DNA from: Branchiostoma lanceolatum
Lineage: Eukaryota; Chordata; Leptocardii; Amphioxiformes; Branchiostomatidae
DNA length: 64,000 nucleotides
Reading direction: 5' to 3'
Assembly: GCF_035083965.1 (NCBI RefSeq)
Contig: NC_089732.1
Span: forward strand, 12,663,424 to 12,727,423
Positions within the stretch are counted from its first letter, which is position 1, and the number at the start of each line of letters is the position of its first letter. The position numbers and the translations under genes are program-made. The notes beneath the pieces are model-generated. The model did not search any database. It saw only the letters and a program-made list of their open reading frames with translations, and was not told the DNA's origin. Positions 55,201-64,000 of this stretch are shown one piece after another.

Positions 55201-58200
55201 GCCATTGTTGAGTGTCCAGCTGGGCCATGTGCCAAGATCGCTTGCCATTCATCCGCGCCTTGAAAGCCTCGTACCCAGGCTGTGCAGAGGACGCCGTCAG
55301 CTGGCTGTCGGCAATAGTGCCGCTCAGCATCCCGAGTGGCTGATTGCAGGCTTCAGCTGAGGGTGGAAAAGAAAATATATGCACAAATATATATTAAGAA
55401 TTTCAAGGATGAATAAGAAAGAAAAATTGAACAATTATTCCGATTCTTTCCATGGAAATTCTCACTACGAGAAACTCTTTCTTTACAAGATTTTCACCCT
55501 CAAGAATTTCTAGAAATTCAAGTCTAAATTTCTTATTTTTATTGACTTCAAGATTATTTTTCTTGTTATGTTTAAGAAAATGTTAGAAATTTTCTCTCCC
55601 TTTCTTGAATTATCTTACTTTGAGACAAATTTTCTAAGAAAAAACTACTTGAGAAAAAACATTCTTAACCCAAAATGTGTTTCTTTTAAAAAAATTCTCA
55701 AAAGAAGAAAACATTTTGTGTTTAAAAACACAAAATGTTTTCTTCTTTTGAGAATTTTTTTCTGTGTATAAGAAGAAACAAGAAAAACAAGAAAAGGCAT
55801 TTTTGGTAGGCATTTTTGGTAGTGTGACTAAATAGTCCTATCCGAGAATGGCAGTCTCTGCCACATAGCTCATATCGGTAATCTGACCCAGGTCTGTTGC
55901 AAAGTTCTTTTCTGTAGACTTTGTAGTTCTTTGCCTTTCGTCTACGCTGCGAATCAGTCTAGCTTCTCCTGATACCTGCCTGGACAGCAACTATATCTTA
56001 CGTTTCATAGAAAATTACATTCATGTATTAAATTTATTTTCAAGAAGCACAAAAGGGAAGTCGAAATGAAATGTATCACAAATGTGACAGTACCTGGGGT
56101 AGAGGGCACTGTCCAACCTGGCGTTGGTACTGCAGTTGTAGAGGACGCTTCTGTTACAGCGGGAGTGCTGGGCTGTTCGCTTGGAGTGGCACTTGTCACC
56201 AAAGCCGTCCCGTTGTTTGGCGGAATCACTGGAATATCTTACAAGAGAAAAAAGAAAAAACTTCTTTGGCAAAATACACGCCTATAATGACTGCATATCC
56301 AACAAAGAAATGTTTTTTTCTTGAGACGTTTTGCTTTCTATCGTAAGCACACTTGTTATTTTGGCAATAAAGAATGTCCCCCAAATCTAACAGATCAAAC
56401 GATATTTATGGCATCAATTCAGTTGCGTTCACACTTGAGCCGAAACGGTGAAACTGCTTTCCAATTCTAATCAATCCACCCCCGAATCCAACACGCCTGT
56501 TGAACCTATGGCTGGCCGACTCCCTTAGCATACTATTCACTCTATTGGTCAATTTTTACTAGTTTTAAAGCGATCAGCGGAGCCTGGTAGAGTCTAGTGG
56601 ATAAAATCGATGCGGATCAATCCCGAATTGGGCTGTTTACACTGAGTAAAATGCTTTATTGGTCAGAAATTACCCGTGCAATGGCAGCCAGTGCTGAATT
56701 GCTGCAGGGTTTACAATCATATAATACAGAACAGATACATATTTGCTCCACACTTGCACTTTGTGGAACTGGCGCGATTCGAATTGATTCGTAAAAAGGT
56801 TGCCCAGAGTGAACTGTCTTACCGTTACACCCCAGTACTTCTACCCTCATACGTGGGTACCGCGCCAGCCATGTTAGCGGGTTGAACCGCAGGTACCGGG
56901 CCACGACGGGGCGGCTCAGTTCGTGAGTCACCACCATGTCGCCGTCAGTGTGCCCGTCAAAGATCTGAAAAAAAAAAAATATATATACGCAAAAAAGAGC
57001 TATTCACCATTAAAAATCACGACCACGGCACTTCCAGAACATGAGATATCAACCTTCCACTGTTCCACTGCAGTACCGTAGATAGCCGCTAGGAGGCCAA
57101 TTATCGAACTTAACGTACGTTTTCCTAACCTCTATTCACCTACCAGATCCATCCACAGTATGTCGAGTTATCCTGTTGACAAACAAACTAAAGAACATAC
57201 AATTTCCACTGCAGTACTGTTAGAAGCCACCAGGAGACCCATTCTCGTAGATGACCTTCATCTCCCGAACACCTACCCACCTACCAAACATTTTGAACAT
57301 CCATCTACAGCTTCTCGAGTTATACTGTCTACATCCATAGTCACTCTACCATTGCAAACTGAAAACATAACCTTCTTGTCATAAGTGATTATAACAAAGC
57401 TATGGCCACTGGCTAGTGTGAACATGGTAATATATAATATCGATGGCATTGGACTCAAGTTACAGCTTTAGTTGGTAGATCCTGAACGACGGACATAGGT
57501 TTCTGTGCTGTTACTTATTTACGTGTCAGTCCAGCATAAATTCCGATCCTATCGTTCACTTTTTCGTTCACTATACGTTAACCAGTATGCATATTCATTA
57601 GAGTATTGTGGAATGTGTATCGCAAGGAATGCTGGGATGGTTGCATGACCTCCTCTGCACATTCATATAGTGTGACAGGTCACTATGTACATGTATGATA
57701 GGCACTCATACCATGTCTTGTCCGGTGTTGTTCTGATATGTCACAAACGTCCTGCCGTCGGCCGAATACATCAGCCGGTAGGACTCCACCCTGCCACCCT
57801 TCAGACCCTGCGTCTGCACCCCGGTCACAAGCACGCCTCGCAGCAGGTCTATCTGCAGCCACTGGGCGGGGTCTTCTGTCTCCATCTGCCAGGCTCTGGT
57901 GCCGTTTAGCCTCGCTTTCCAGGGCTGGTAGCCGGCCTTGAAGTTGGAGGCTGTCATCTGGTCGTCTGTGATAGCGCCGCTCTGTACGCCCATAGCGGTA
58001 CTGCAGTAACTGTCTGTAGGAATAGGCAACACAATGATATACTATTAGGCTCGCCTCCTTAGAGCGACGCCAAAAACTGGATGTATGCATCAATAGGGCT
58101 TTTCGAGATGGCTTTTCTTGCAGACCTTCACATCATTGATTGTAACTTGGAAACGCTCGCTAACTCGTCAATGACCTCTAATAGACCCCTTTCCAGTTAC

Positions 58201-61200
58201 GGCGGCCATTTTGAATTTCCTGGGGTCAGCTGGGGGTCAGAACACTCTTCGAGGTCCATCCTTGGGAAAACCAACTCGAAAAGCACTATTCATACATATC
58301 TGCATCTGTATTTATATAGCCGGTTTAACCACCATTCGGCGTTACACACCAGCTTCGCAGGCACGCGGCGCGGCAGCAGCTGGTTAAATTACACTGAACG
58401 GCCTGTCACACCTACATGTAGTCTTTGCACATCTGACTGTTTTAACCCGCCAACATGGCTGGTGCTGTATGACGTCATAGTCACGTGACTGCAAGTACAT
58501 TATGCAGATTATGTAGCATGAGAAACACCTACAGTCGCAGGTGAGCAGCTCCAGTCGCAGCTTGATTCCAAGCGGGCTCCAGGTGTGCGGGATGACCCGG
58601 ATGTGCCGTGCGAGGATGGGCGGGCTGACGTCATTTCGCATCGTGTCAGCGTCATTCAGATTACCCTCAAATACCTGTGCGGACAGTGTTTAAAACCTCT
58701 GAATTCGCATCACTTTAATAACTTCAAACATTCTTATATATGCTTATCATTGACCAAAACAGTGTTTTGCATCACGGCCATGCTTTTAACATAGTACTGT
58801 TAATGCAGAAATGTTCCCGGTGATTTTATGTTCGCGGTTTTCGCAGTGAACTCTTTACTGCGAATTTAAAGCCGCCGCGAAAAGTCGTTCAATTGTATGA
58901 TTGTAGTGCTACTGTTGTTTATTTTCACGCGAACCCAAAACCACCGCGAACACTCCATTTTCTCCCCACCGCGAAATTAGATCCCCGCGAACATTTCTGC
59001 ATTTACAGTATCAAACATCAGAATTCATTTGACTAAATCTTAAAGGCCAATTTTTTACAACGCCATATTTGGTACCTTGTCACTTCCATCCGGGTTCTTG
59101 TACATTGCAAAAGACGCGTCATCCGTGACGTCACTATAGCCGATCTTATACGTCTCTACCCATACTCCCGTGCGGCCTTGCGTCACCACACCGGTCACCA
59201 GTGTTGGTCGGAGAAGGTCCACCTAAGTAGCGCCATTCACATGATTCCAAACAACAAATTATATACTACTCTGTGTACTGTATCACGATATCAGTTCAAG
59301 ACCAAAAGAATCCAGTTCGGAAACACACGGCAAGAATGGTCACATCACTAAAAGCTGGCAAGTAAAAGACAACAACGTAGTTGCATCTCCAACACACTCG
59401 TGTCACATGACCTGTTTGACCTTTGACTCCCAGGTCACGTGACTACTCATTCAGAGAGATGAATAAAGATGGCGCATGTCGTCTGAAAGATTCCCAACAT
59501 TCGACTTTAAGTTGTGCGTAACAGTTTAATACTTTGTGTTCAAGAACACAGTTGACGTAAAACCCTGAAAACTTGTTTCTCAGGTGAACACACACAAAAA
59601 AAAGATATATCTGAAGAAGGACAGGCCATTTTCAATGAGTATAAACGTATTGTTAGAATTGTCAAGCTTACAAACTGTGCGATGACACGGCCTATGTTTT
59701 CTGACCTGTATCCATGGTTGTGGGTCCGTCAGGTCGGGTCGCCAGCCTCCCCTGCGGAGGTTGAGGCGGGCCATCTCCTTTCCGACAGCGGCGTTCTTCT
59801 GGCTCGAAGCGGAGATCTGGGAGTCGGAGATCGCCAGGTGCTCTAGACCGAGTGGCACCGCGCAGGTGCGGTATTTATCTGCGGATGATTAAGAAAAACT
59901 GTCTAAGGATACGTAGATGAAGATTTGACATCCAGGTAATAAGATACGCCAAAAATGGTTACTCAAGCAAATGGATAAGATTTTGAAACATTCAGATGTT
60001 TCAGACAGCATCCGCTGTATTCGTCAGTGACTAGGGAAAGATCTGACAGAACCTGGTTTTGACTGTTTCAGAATCTTATCTATAGTTGCTTGAGCAACCG
60101 TTTTAGGCGTGTCTAAGGATAGATTCATTGTTGAGATTACCTGAAATAACTCCCGTTAACAACTATATTATATTGGTTTCAATCCTTCATAGGACAATGA
60201 CGGACAATGTGTGTTATAGTCTTTGCGATGTATGAATATTTCACTCACATGAAACAGTATCTTCGGCGCAAAAGTCATAACCATAGTTTGAGTAAGCCCG
60301 TACGCAAAGGGTCGAGAGCAAAATTACAAACTGAAAATCAAAAGACCTATCCTGACAGTCCAACGTTAAATATTTGCATTTTTTATATGGTTTAATTTTG
60401 CATTTCTACTTTTTCAATTACAAATGTCCGTCACTATCTATCGTGATGATGGTAAAACATTATCGAAAGAAAGCCTAATTCCTAAATCAGAAGCGTCGCG
60501 ACCGAGAATGGCAGGTCGCAAACGTATACATACCTAGCTGACCGCACCTGTCGCCATGGAAACCGTCCTGACAGGTACAGATGAAGTCGTGCACACCTTG
60601 GTCGTTGGTACAGGAGCTGTTGTACAGACATGGCGTCCGCAGGTGGGAACAGTCGTCTGTACAAGCGAAATCATCCTTTTAAAATTCAGCTCAAGCTATT
60701 TATCCCATCTTATTATTCCAAAAAAGCATTTCAATCGAAAACCGTGATAACTACTTTTACACGTGATAACGTCTGTCACAATCATATCCCATTATTTCAC
60801 TTTAAGACAATTGTCAAAACCTGTTACTACTAAATTAATGGGATATCACCCCCCTTATCCCATTAATTTACTAGTAAGAGATATTAAAAAAATTCTCTCA
60901 CTAGTGAATTAATGGAATAGCAACCCCTTATCCCATTAATTCACTAGTAAGATATATCTAAAGAAAAACTCTCTTACTAGTAAATTTATGGGATAGCACA
61001 CCCTTGTCCCATTAATTTAATAGTAATAGATATCTAAAAAAACTCTCTTTCTAGTAAATTGATGGAATAGCACACCCTTACCCCGTTAATTTACTAGTAA
61101 GAGATATCTAAAAAATTATCTTACTAGTAAATTGATGGAATAGCACACCCTTACCCCATTAATTTACTAGTAAGAGATATCTAAAGAAATTCTCTTACTA

Positions 61201-63756
61201 GTAAATTAAAAGTTAAATTAAGAGCATTAATTTACAGTTTCAGGTAGAAGACAACGGGCATCGTTGCGTCTTACATGAAACTGAGTTATATGCAATAACA
61301 GCTGTACATTTCCTTTGCGAATCTCACTTCTTAACTATCTAACAACCATTGAATGCGTTACAAGTGTTTGAAACATTGACGCAGTATATCTTTGTGAACA
61401 TTTACCCTAGCCGAGCCTTATCAAAAGTAGGTTATGTGACCATGTACACATGTTCAAAACATCCTTAGCCATGTTGCACCGTTAAGGTAGTCCCATGGCC
61501 TTTTTAAGGCAGTAGGGGCAGTTGGTTGTTATCTACTGTGTCTAGGGTACAATATTGGACGCCTAAGCTCATCCCTTTCCTTCCACCGCCTTTTACCTCC
61601 CCAACCGAAGTCAGGTGACCCATTTTTACACCTGGGTGGAGTGAGGAAATTTGTTTAAAGTGCCTTACCCAATGACACACCGTCTGCCCAGAAATGCCAG
61701 GATACTTTGTCTTTGACCAAATCGCCTTGACGTTGAGCTTGACGATGAAGTGAGTTCTTCATACGTACTTTCAGCTTGACGATGAAGTGAGTTCTTCATA
61801 CGCACTTTCAGCTTGACGATGAAGTGAGTTCTTCATACGTACTTTCAGCTTGACGATGAAGTGAGTTCTTCATACGTACTTTCAGCTTGGGCATTAGTAG
61901 CATCGTGTGGCGCAATCGGTAGAGTGTTTCGCCCGGCCAGAACCGAGAGGTCCCAGGTTCGAAACCCCGATATGCCCCGATGTTGTGCCCTTGGGAAATG
62001 CACTTTACACGACTTTCCTCACTCCACCCAGGTGTGAATGGGTACCTGATTTCGGTTGGGGAAGGTAATATTGAGGTCACCTGCTGGCGCCGAATGGCAG
62101 CCGCCCAGAGCCTTGCGACAGTTCCACAAAGTGCAATTGTGGAGCAAATATGTGCATTTGTATGAAAAGTCCCACTTTTTCTAGTATTTGTGGGTTCTGT
62201 GATTTTAAGAGATAGGTAGCTTTTTGTTCATCCGCGAACGTGTAAAACTTCTCTATTATATGATTGTAAACCCTTCAGCAATTCAGCACTGGCTGACATT
62301 GCACGGGTAATTTCTGACCAATAAACCAGTATCATTATTATCATCATACCTTTACACGTGAGGAGGTCTAGTTTGAGCCGTATGTCGCCTGGTACGGTGG
62401 AGTTGGTCGGGTACAGTCGGAAGTACCGCGCAGTTAGCGCAGATTCAAATCGAGTGGTGGTTGCCTTGACGCCGGTCACAGAAAATTGCTGTGAGGGAAA
62501 AGACAAGAGTAATTTGTCACTTCGCACCTAAACGCAGTGTTTCAATTCTTTCTTCATCTACAGTAGCTCGGTGCTAAGCGGGCGTCTCACTGGTTTGCGC
62601 CTAACTGTGCCTAAGGTGTTCATAAAGTGACGCCAATCGTTCAGTTTGTCGCCTGAAATTGCGACTTATATATATAAATAGTACGTTTTTTTATCGCGAT
62701 TGGAGAAACGGCGCAAATGAGCTCACATGTATGGTACAATCATGCAAATTTCTTCTTGATGAATATTAATTGTGTACATTGGTATAATGGCAACACTGCG
62801 ATTTCCCAGAATGTTATCTTTTATATGTATCTGATTTGGAGCCGAAACTGAGAATGTGACATTCCGGGCGCCGCCATTTTGTTTCTGGAGGTCACGTGTC
62901 TTACCAGTGCGTCGCACGTCATCGGTGTGACCGAAATAGAAAATTGGCGAAAATTCGCAACGTTGCCGCAATAATTTGGCGCAACTAGCCGCAGTCAAGT
63001 GAGATCCGGATTTTTCAACTTGAATGACAAGCGATGCAAGCATGATGGCACTTTTAGATAAGAAAGTTATCCGTGACGGAGTACTTTCAAATGTATTTTG
63101 AAAAATCAAAGCTTTACGTTAACAATTTTACCATAACCATATCATTAAAAAAATGTGTTGAATGGTTGAGATTCTTCAGAACTGCACGTATTACTATGTC
63201 TCCTGCTTTTGATATGATATATAACACAAGCAAAACGTACGATATCCCTGTATGAAGACGGGTCTGTATATGGCGACCATTTGGCTCCGTCCAAACTCGA
63301 GCTGACGGTGAAACTTGTGACGTAATACGGCGATCCTTGTTGTCTGATGCCTTCCGTGATGACACCTACTACTGTAGAGGTCACGTTAAGGTCAACCTGT
63401 AATGCACATAGTGAAAAACGTTCAAGTATGACCAAAAAAGACAACAAAACACACAAAGCTTAAAAAGATTCGTTTTTGTCGATGAAATTCGTTGAGTACT
63501 TTGTCAATTCGATCGGCCGCAGCGACGCCGCCAGCGTGCCGCGGGGCTAGTCAGTGAGAGGCTTTGCCATCGCGCCTACACACCTGTATCCATGGATCGT
63601 TGTCGTTTGCAGATGGCCTCCATGGAACAACTCCACTCAGTCTCCCAGCGCCCCCTTGCGGGTCGTTCTTGTCAAGCGCCGAGGAGACGGATAATTGGCT
63701 ATCTGTGATAGATCCATCCGCCAGGCCGACCTGGTGCCCACAACCCTCCAGGAGGA
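49205..63756 (-). CDS. Discoidin-EGF-mucin type I membrane protein (gene B, 3' part, 17 exons seen)
   Basis: Exons in coding order: 63756-63584, 63396-63241, 62488-62350, 60656-60534, 59878-59706, 59222-59076, 58674-58533, 58013-57712, 56964-56823, 56237-56094, 55356-55186, 54397-54264, 53516-53375, 52907-52585, 51749-51608, 50761-49879 and 49265-49205. Together they give 1164 residues plus TAA with no frame break. The 5' end (signal peptide, perhaps more domains) lies beyond the window. Order of parts: FA58C, EGF, FA58C, FA58C, Ser/Thr/Pro linker, FA58C, FA58C, mucin stalk, transmembrane helix, short tail. Every module is bounded by phase-1 introns, the pattern expected of exon-shuffled extracellular domains. 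It is paralogous to gene A. The predicted role is adhesion or recognition at the cell surface (inference). No named ortholog is recognised. Confidence 0.87.
49395..49640 (+). repeat. Interspersed repeat shared with 30742-30955
   Basis: Same ordered blocks as the other copy (TTCTCTACCCAAATAA, ATTTCCTCATACATTAT, TGAGGCCCTGA). It lies in the intron between the last two exons of gene B. Confidence 0.6.
49879..50761 (-). CDS. Gene B mucin stalk and transmembrane exon
   Basis: The 883-base exon, phase 1 in and phase 2 out, encodes about 230 residues rich in Thr, Ser and Pro (such as TTTTVRAVISTTTPAQQTT and two related copies of it about 50 residues apart), then a polar stretch ending TEKRDKHRKTAM, a helix ILYITVGVIGGVAVLAGFI and ACSRAKR. 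It is shorter and far less regular than the stalk of gene A. The donor AG|GTGAGT mirrors the position used in gene A. Confidence 0.9.
50847..51040 (+). repeat. Interspersed repeat with GGAGGTAA tail
   Basis: It starts CTGCAGTACCAAGGTCAC, carries 'GGGGCTTAAAATCGAC' and ends 'CACGCCAAAACAGTACCT...CAAGGAGGTAA'. Related copies lie at 14339-14460, 31085-31160 with 37112-37160, 52372-52570, 57057-57160 and 57205-57330. The family served as insertion target of the full-length LINE. Confidence 0.65.
51090..51403. mobile_element. MITE with CACCCTCCTCAGCAGG ends
   Basis: The inverted ends at 51101-51123 and 51367-51389 (CACCCTCCTCAGCAGG-CCGACT) share a single mismatch, with weaker pairing outside. The interior contains the 'GGGAAGCTATCAGCCAATCA' and 'TTATTCATGAGC' blocks seen at 47560-47735. 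Confidence 0.75.
51608..52907 (-). CDS. Gene B discoidin domain 5 (two exons)
   Basis: 52907-52585: YPDCYHPLGMEDGNVTDGQV, RAWQPE, QWIQIDLRQPTVVTGLETQ, YELFYSDDS. 51749-51608: LVTRYLRFYPQFF, LRLEVLGC. The 142-base last exon ends in phase 1 and joins the mucin exon. Strong pyrimidine tracts precede both acceptors. Confidence 0.93.
51857..51948. repeat. Ten-base tandem repeat (TTTTCGGCTG-like)
   Basis: About nine units of GTTTTCGGYT, more regular to the right. It lies about 110 bases upstream of the acceptor of the last discoidin exon of gene B. Confidence 0.85.
53090..53290. repeat. Hairpin-bearing repeat
   Basis: CACCTTTGACCCGTTGTTGACG (53145) and its reverse complement (53190-53213) form a stem of about 23 bp. 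The right flank resembles 6960-7050 in an intron of gene A (AGAAGAATCAGA, GACTGACCGAAAG-like, GGAGATAACGT). Confidence 0.65.
53375..55356 (-). CDS. Gene B discoidin domain 4 (three exons)
   Basis: 55356-55186: ACNQPLGMLSGTIADSQLTA, then KRSW and QWLQVDL, phase 1 out. 54397-54264: QLKVVTGIQTQGQWGG, SYRILFHGQD. 53516-53375: MVTRYIRVNPVTW, RMEILGC. Here the first intron falls after DLG, unlike domains 1 and 2. Its first intron (54398-55185) contains two inverted-repeat elements. Confidence 0.92.
53625..53985 (-). mobile_element. MITE family 2, copy 2 (reverse)
   Basis: On the minus strand it carries GGTCCGAAACTGAGAATGTGA and 'AAAATTGGC' blocks matching 10690 and 62830. It lies in the intron between exons 54264 and 53516 of gene B. 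Confidence 0.65.
54475..54791. mobile_element. MITE with 50-bp terminal inverted repeats
   Basis: TTATTAACAAGACTAAAC at 54475 continues for about 50 bases and is repeated inverted at 54743-54791 with a single 1-base indel. There is no coding capacity. It lies in the first intron of discoidin domain 4 of gene B. Confidence 0.88.
55004..55133. mobile_element. Inverted-repeat MITE, family 1 (compact copy)
   Basis: The arms 55011-55063 and 55074-55126 (starting GTTCACACTTCCGAGTACG) pair with only a few mismatches around a 10-base loop. It is related to 2241-2453 and lies 53 bases inside the intron after the 55186 donor. Confidence 0.9.
55400..55790. repeat. AAGAAA/TTCTT-rich region with perfect 36-bp palindrome
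   Basis: A low-complexity purine or pyrimidine-rich stretch. Inside it, 55688-55723 and 55726-55761 are exact reverse complements (core AAAACATTTTGTGTTT) separated by two bases. Confidence 0.9.
56094..56237 (-). CDS. Gene B Ser/Thr/Pro-rich linker exon
   Basis: A 144-base exon, phase 1-1, encodes IPVIPPNNGTALVTSATPSE, then many Thr, Ser, Pro and Ala residues and PGWTVPSTPG. It has no Cys and is likely an O-glycosylated spacer between discoidin domains 3 and 4. Donor GTACTG and acceptor TTGTAAG are acceptable. Confidence 0.82.
56823..58013 (-). CDS. Gene B discoidin domain 3 (two exons)
   Basis: 58013-57712 holds the N-terminal and middle parts together: YCSTAMGVQSGAITDDQMTA, GTRAWQ, QWLQIDLLRGVLVTGVQTQG, SYRLMYSADG. 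56964-56823: VVARYLRFNPLTW, RVEVLGC. The intron that splits the first half in domains 1, 2 and 4 is absent here. Confidence 0.93.
58533..59878 (-). CDS. Gene B discoidin domain 2 (three exons)
   Basis: 59878-59706: TCAVPLGLEHLAISDSQIS...GGWRPD...PWIQ. 59222-59076: VDLLRPTLVTGVVTQG, ETYKIGYSD. 58674-58533: ILARHIRVIPHTW, LRLELLTCD. The middle exon is 147 bases, as in gene A. A TA-flanked MITE (58795-59010) lies in the second intron, within 70 bases of the 59076 donor. Confidence 0.92.
58795..59010. mobile_element. TA-flanked MITE family 5 (Tc1/mariner type)
   Basis: The ends TACTGTTAATGCAGAAATGTT and its inverse match over 22 bases with one mismatch, and both begin or end with TA, the target site of Tc1/mariner elements. 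The interior is rich in CCGCGAA. No transposase. Confidence 0.88.
59930..60115 (+). repeat. Interspersed repeat, third copy, with inverted ends
   Basis: It shares GACATCCAGGTAATAAGATA and 'CAGACAGCATCCGCTGTATT' with 28222-28350. Its right end (CAGAATCTTATCTATAGTTG...TTTTAGGCGTGTC) is the imperfect inverse of its left part. It lies in the intron between the EGF and discoidin 2 exons of gene B. Confidence 0.7.
60534..60656 (-). CDS. Gene B EGF-like domain (single exon)
   Basis: A 123-base exon, phase 1 at both ends, encodes DCSHLRTPCLYNSSC, then TNDQGVHDFICTCQDGF and HGDRC. Six cysteines in the EGF arrangement (C-x6-C-x5-C-x10-C-x-C-x8-C). There is no calcium-binding D-x-D/N-E consensus at the start. 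It is the only EGF seen in either discoidin gene here. Confidence 0.93.
   Translation of the reverse strand, partial: TTVPTCGRHVCTTAPVPTTKVCTTSSVPVRTVSMATGAVS
60838..61212. repeat. Tandem array of palindromic units of about 75 bp
   Basis: Five units with a period of 73-76 bases (CTAGTAAG at about 60871, 60944, 61020, 61094 and 61167). Within each, TTACTAGTAAATTAATGGGAT is followed after about 10 bases by its reverse complement, so every unit can fold. It lies in the intron between EGF and discoidin 1 exons of gene B. Confidence 0.92.
61585..61705 (-). mobile_element. SINE fragment (reverse)
   Basis: On the minus strand: TGTGTCATTGGGTAAGGCAC, 'TTTCCTCACTCCACCCAGGTG' and 'CACCTGACTTCGGTTGGGG', matching the middle of the tRNA-headed SINE. 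Confidence 0.65.
61736..61883 (+). repeat. Four exact-length 37-bp tandem repeats
   Basis: The unit starting AGCTTGACGATGAAGTGAG and ending CATACGTACTTTC occurs four times without spacing (4 x 37 = 148 bases) and with a single base change. It lies between two SINE pieces. Confidence 0.95.
61898..62085 (+). mobile_element. tRNA-headed SINE, copy 5 (5' part)
   Basis: The head GTGTGGCGCAATCGGTAGAG carries B box AGGTTCGAAACCCC, followed by 'GATGTTGTGCCCTTGGG' and the 'CACTCCACCCAGGTGTGAATGG' body. It is truncated after about 185 bases. Confidence 0.8.
62350..63756 (-). CDS. Gene B discoidin domain 1 (three exons)
   Basis: 63756-63584: LLEGCGHQVGLADGSITD, SQLSVSS and the end DPWIQ. 63396-63241: VDLNVTSTVVGVITEG, with SFTVSSSLDGAKW. 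62488-62350: LTARYFRLYPTN, IRLKLDLLTC. Standard FA58C landmarks in order. Phases 1-0-0-1, with a 139-base last exon identical in length to the matching exon of gene A. An upstream exon must supply the start, as this one begins mid-codon. Confidence 0.88.
62565..63005 (+). mobile_element. MITE family 2, copy 3
   Basis: It carries GATTTGGAGCCGAAACTGAG, 'GTGACATTCCGGGCGCCGCCA' and 'AAAATTGGCGAAAATTCGCAA'. It lies in the intron of discoidin domain 1 of gene B. Confidence 0.65.
63396..63562. mobile_element. MITE family 3, right-half fragment
   Basis: 'AAGTATGACCAAAAAAGACA', 'GATGAAATTCGTTGAGTAC' and 'CAGCGACGCCGCCAGCGTGC' match the 42119 copy. The left half is missing. It starts at the acceptor side of exon 63396 and reaches to 22 bases from the 63584 donor. 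Confidence 0.7.
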
Positions 63757-64000
63757 CTGTCAAGAAAAGCCACAGAGTAAATAGTCCGTTTTTAGATCAT
63801 ATTTGACTTTATGTATATCATTATATGAATTATGATGTAGTAACACCTCTAGGCCGCAGATCCTAAGGAATTATGTCGCAATTTAAAATGTCTGCCTGGT
63901 ATTTGTCGTGACCATTGCAACCAAATTCTGGGCATTGGCAACACTTCTCCCAAAGATGCAGCTAATTCCATTAAGCACCACGGTCGTTACGATTTGAAAC
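63757..64000. other. Intron end of gene B, 5' exons beyond the window
   Basis: No further minus-strand exon was found before the window edge, so the signal peptide of gene B must lie outside. Confidence 0.5.

Noticed and set aside
61736-61883. CRISPR-like regular repeats
   Set aside because: The 37-bp units are contiguous with no spacers, and the genome is eukaryotic.

Overview
The window looks like animal nuclear DNA, most probably from a cephalochordate (amphioxus, Branchiostoma). This is inference. It rests on many-exon genes with consensus GT/AG introns of about 0.3-1 kb, genes built from discoidin (FA58C), EGF, nidogen-type (NIDO) and C-type lectin (CTLD) modules, a tRNA-Ser gene, tRNA-headed SINEs, LINEs and a very high density of short inverted-repeat elements (MITEs). 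Exon coordinates were worked out by hand from splice sites, reading phase and domain motifs.

Layout. 127-208: a tRNA-Ser(GCU) gene, with a decayed tRNA-Ser(UGA) copy at 1576-1639. 1920-11411 (minus): a complete 11-exon gene for a 1381-residue type I membrane protein (signal peptide, two discoidin domains, a long Thr/Pro-rich mucin stalk, one transmembrane helix and a short tail with NPMY). 14659-17957 (minus): a four-exon fatty-acid-binding-protein-like gene of 141 residues. 23685-28755 (minus), probably with its signal-peptide exon at 42475-42534: a secreted NIDO plus C-type lectin protein. 31161-37111 (plus): a full-length two-ORF LINE with intact reading frames and a 13-bp target-site duplication, lying in the proposed long first intron of the NIDO-lectin gene. 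38540-38939 (plus): a speculative two-exon small gene. 46291-46485 (minus): an exon resembling an LRR C-terminal cap. 49205 to beyond 63756 (minus): the 3' part of a second discoidin-mucin receptor with at least five discoidin domains, an EGF domain, a Ser/Thr/Pro stalk, a transmembrane helix and a short tail.

The two discoidin-mucin genes share architecture, exon sizes (142, 147 and 139 bp), phase-1 module borders and the phase-2 junction after the transmembrane helix. They are best read as paralogs in the same orientation. With the NIDO-lectin protein they suggest a neighbourhood of cell-surface and secreted adhesion or recognition proteins. The FABP-like gene is a cytosolic lipid binder and has no evident link to the others.

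Most remaining DNA is repeats: at least eight inverted-repeat families, a perfect 84-bp-arm hairpin, a tandem array of palindromes, 37-bp and 140-bp tandem repeats, SINEs, LINE tails and microsatellites. The most striking sequence-level observation is a 965-bp stretch repeated without a mismatch inside the mucin exon.
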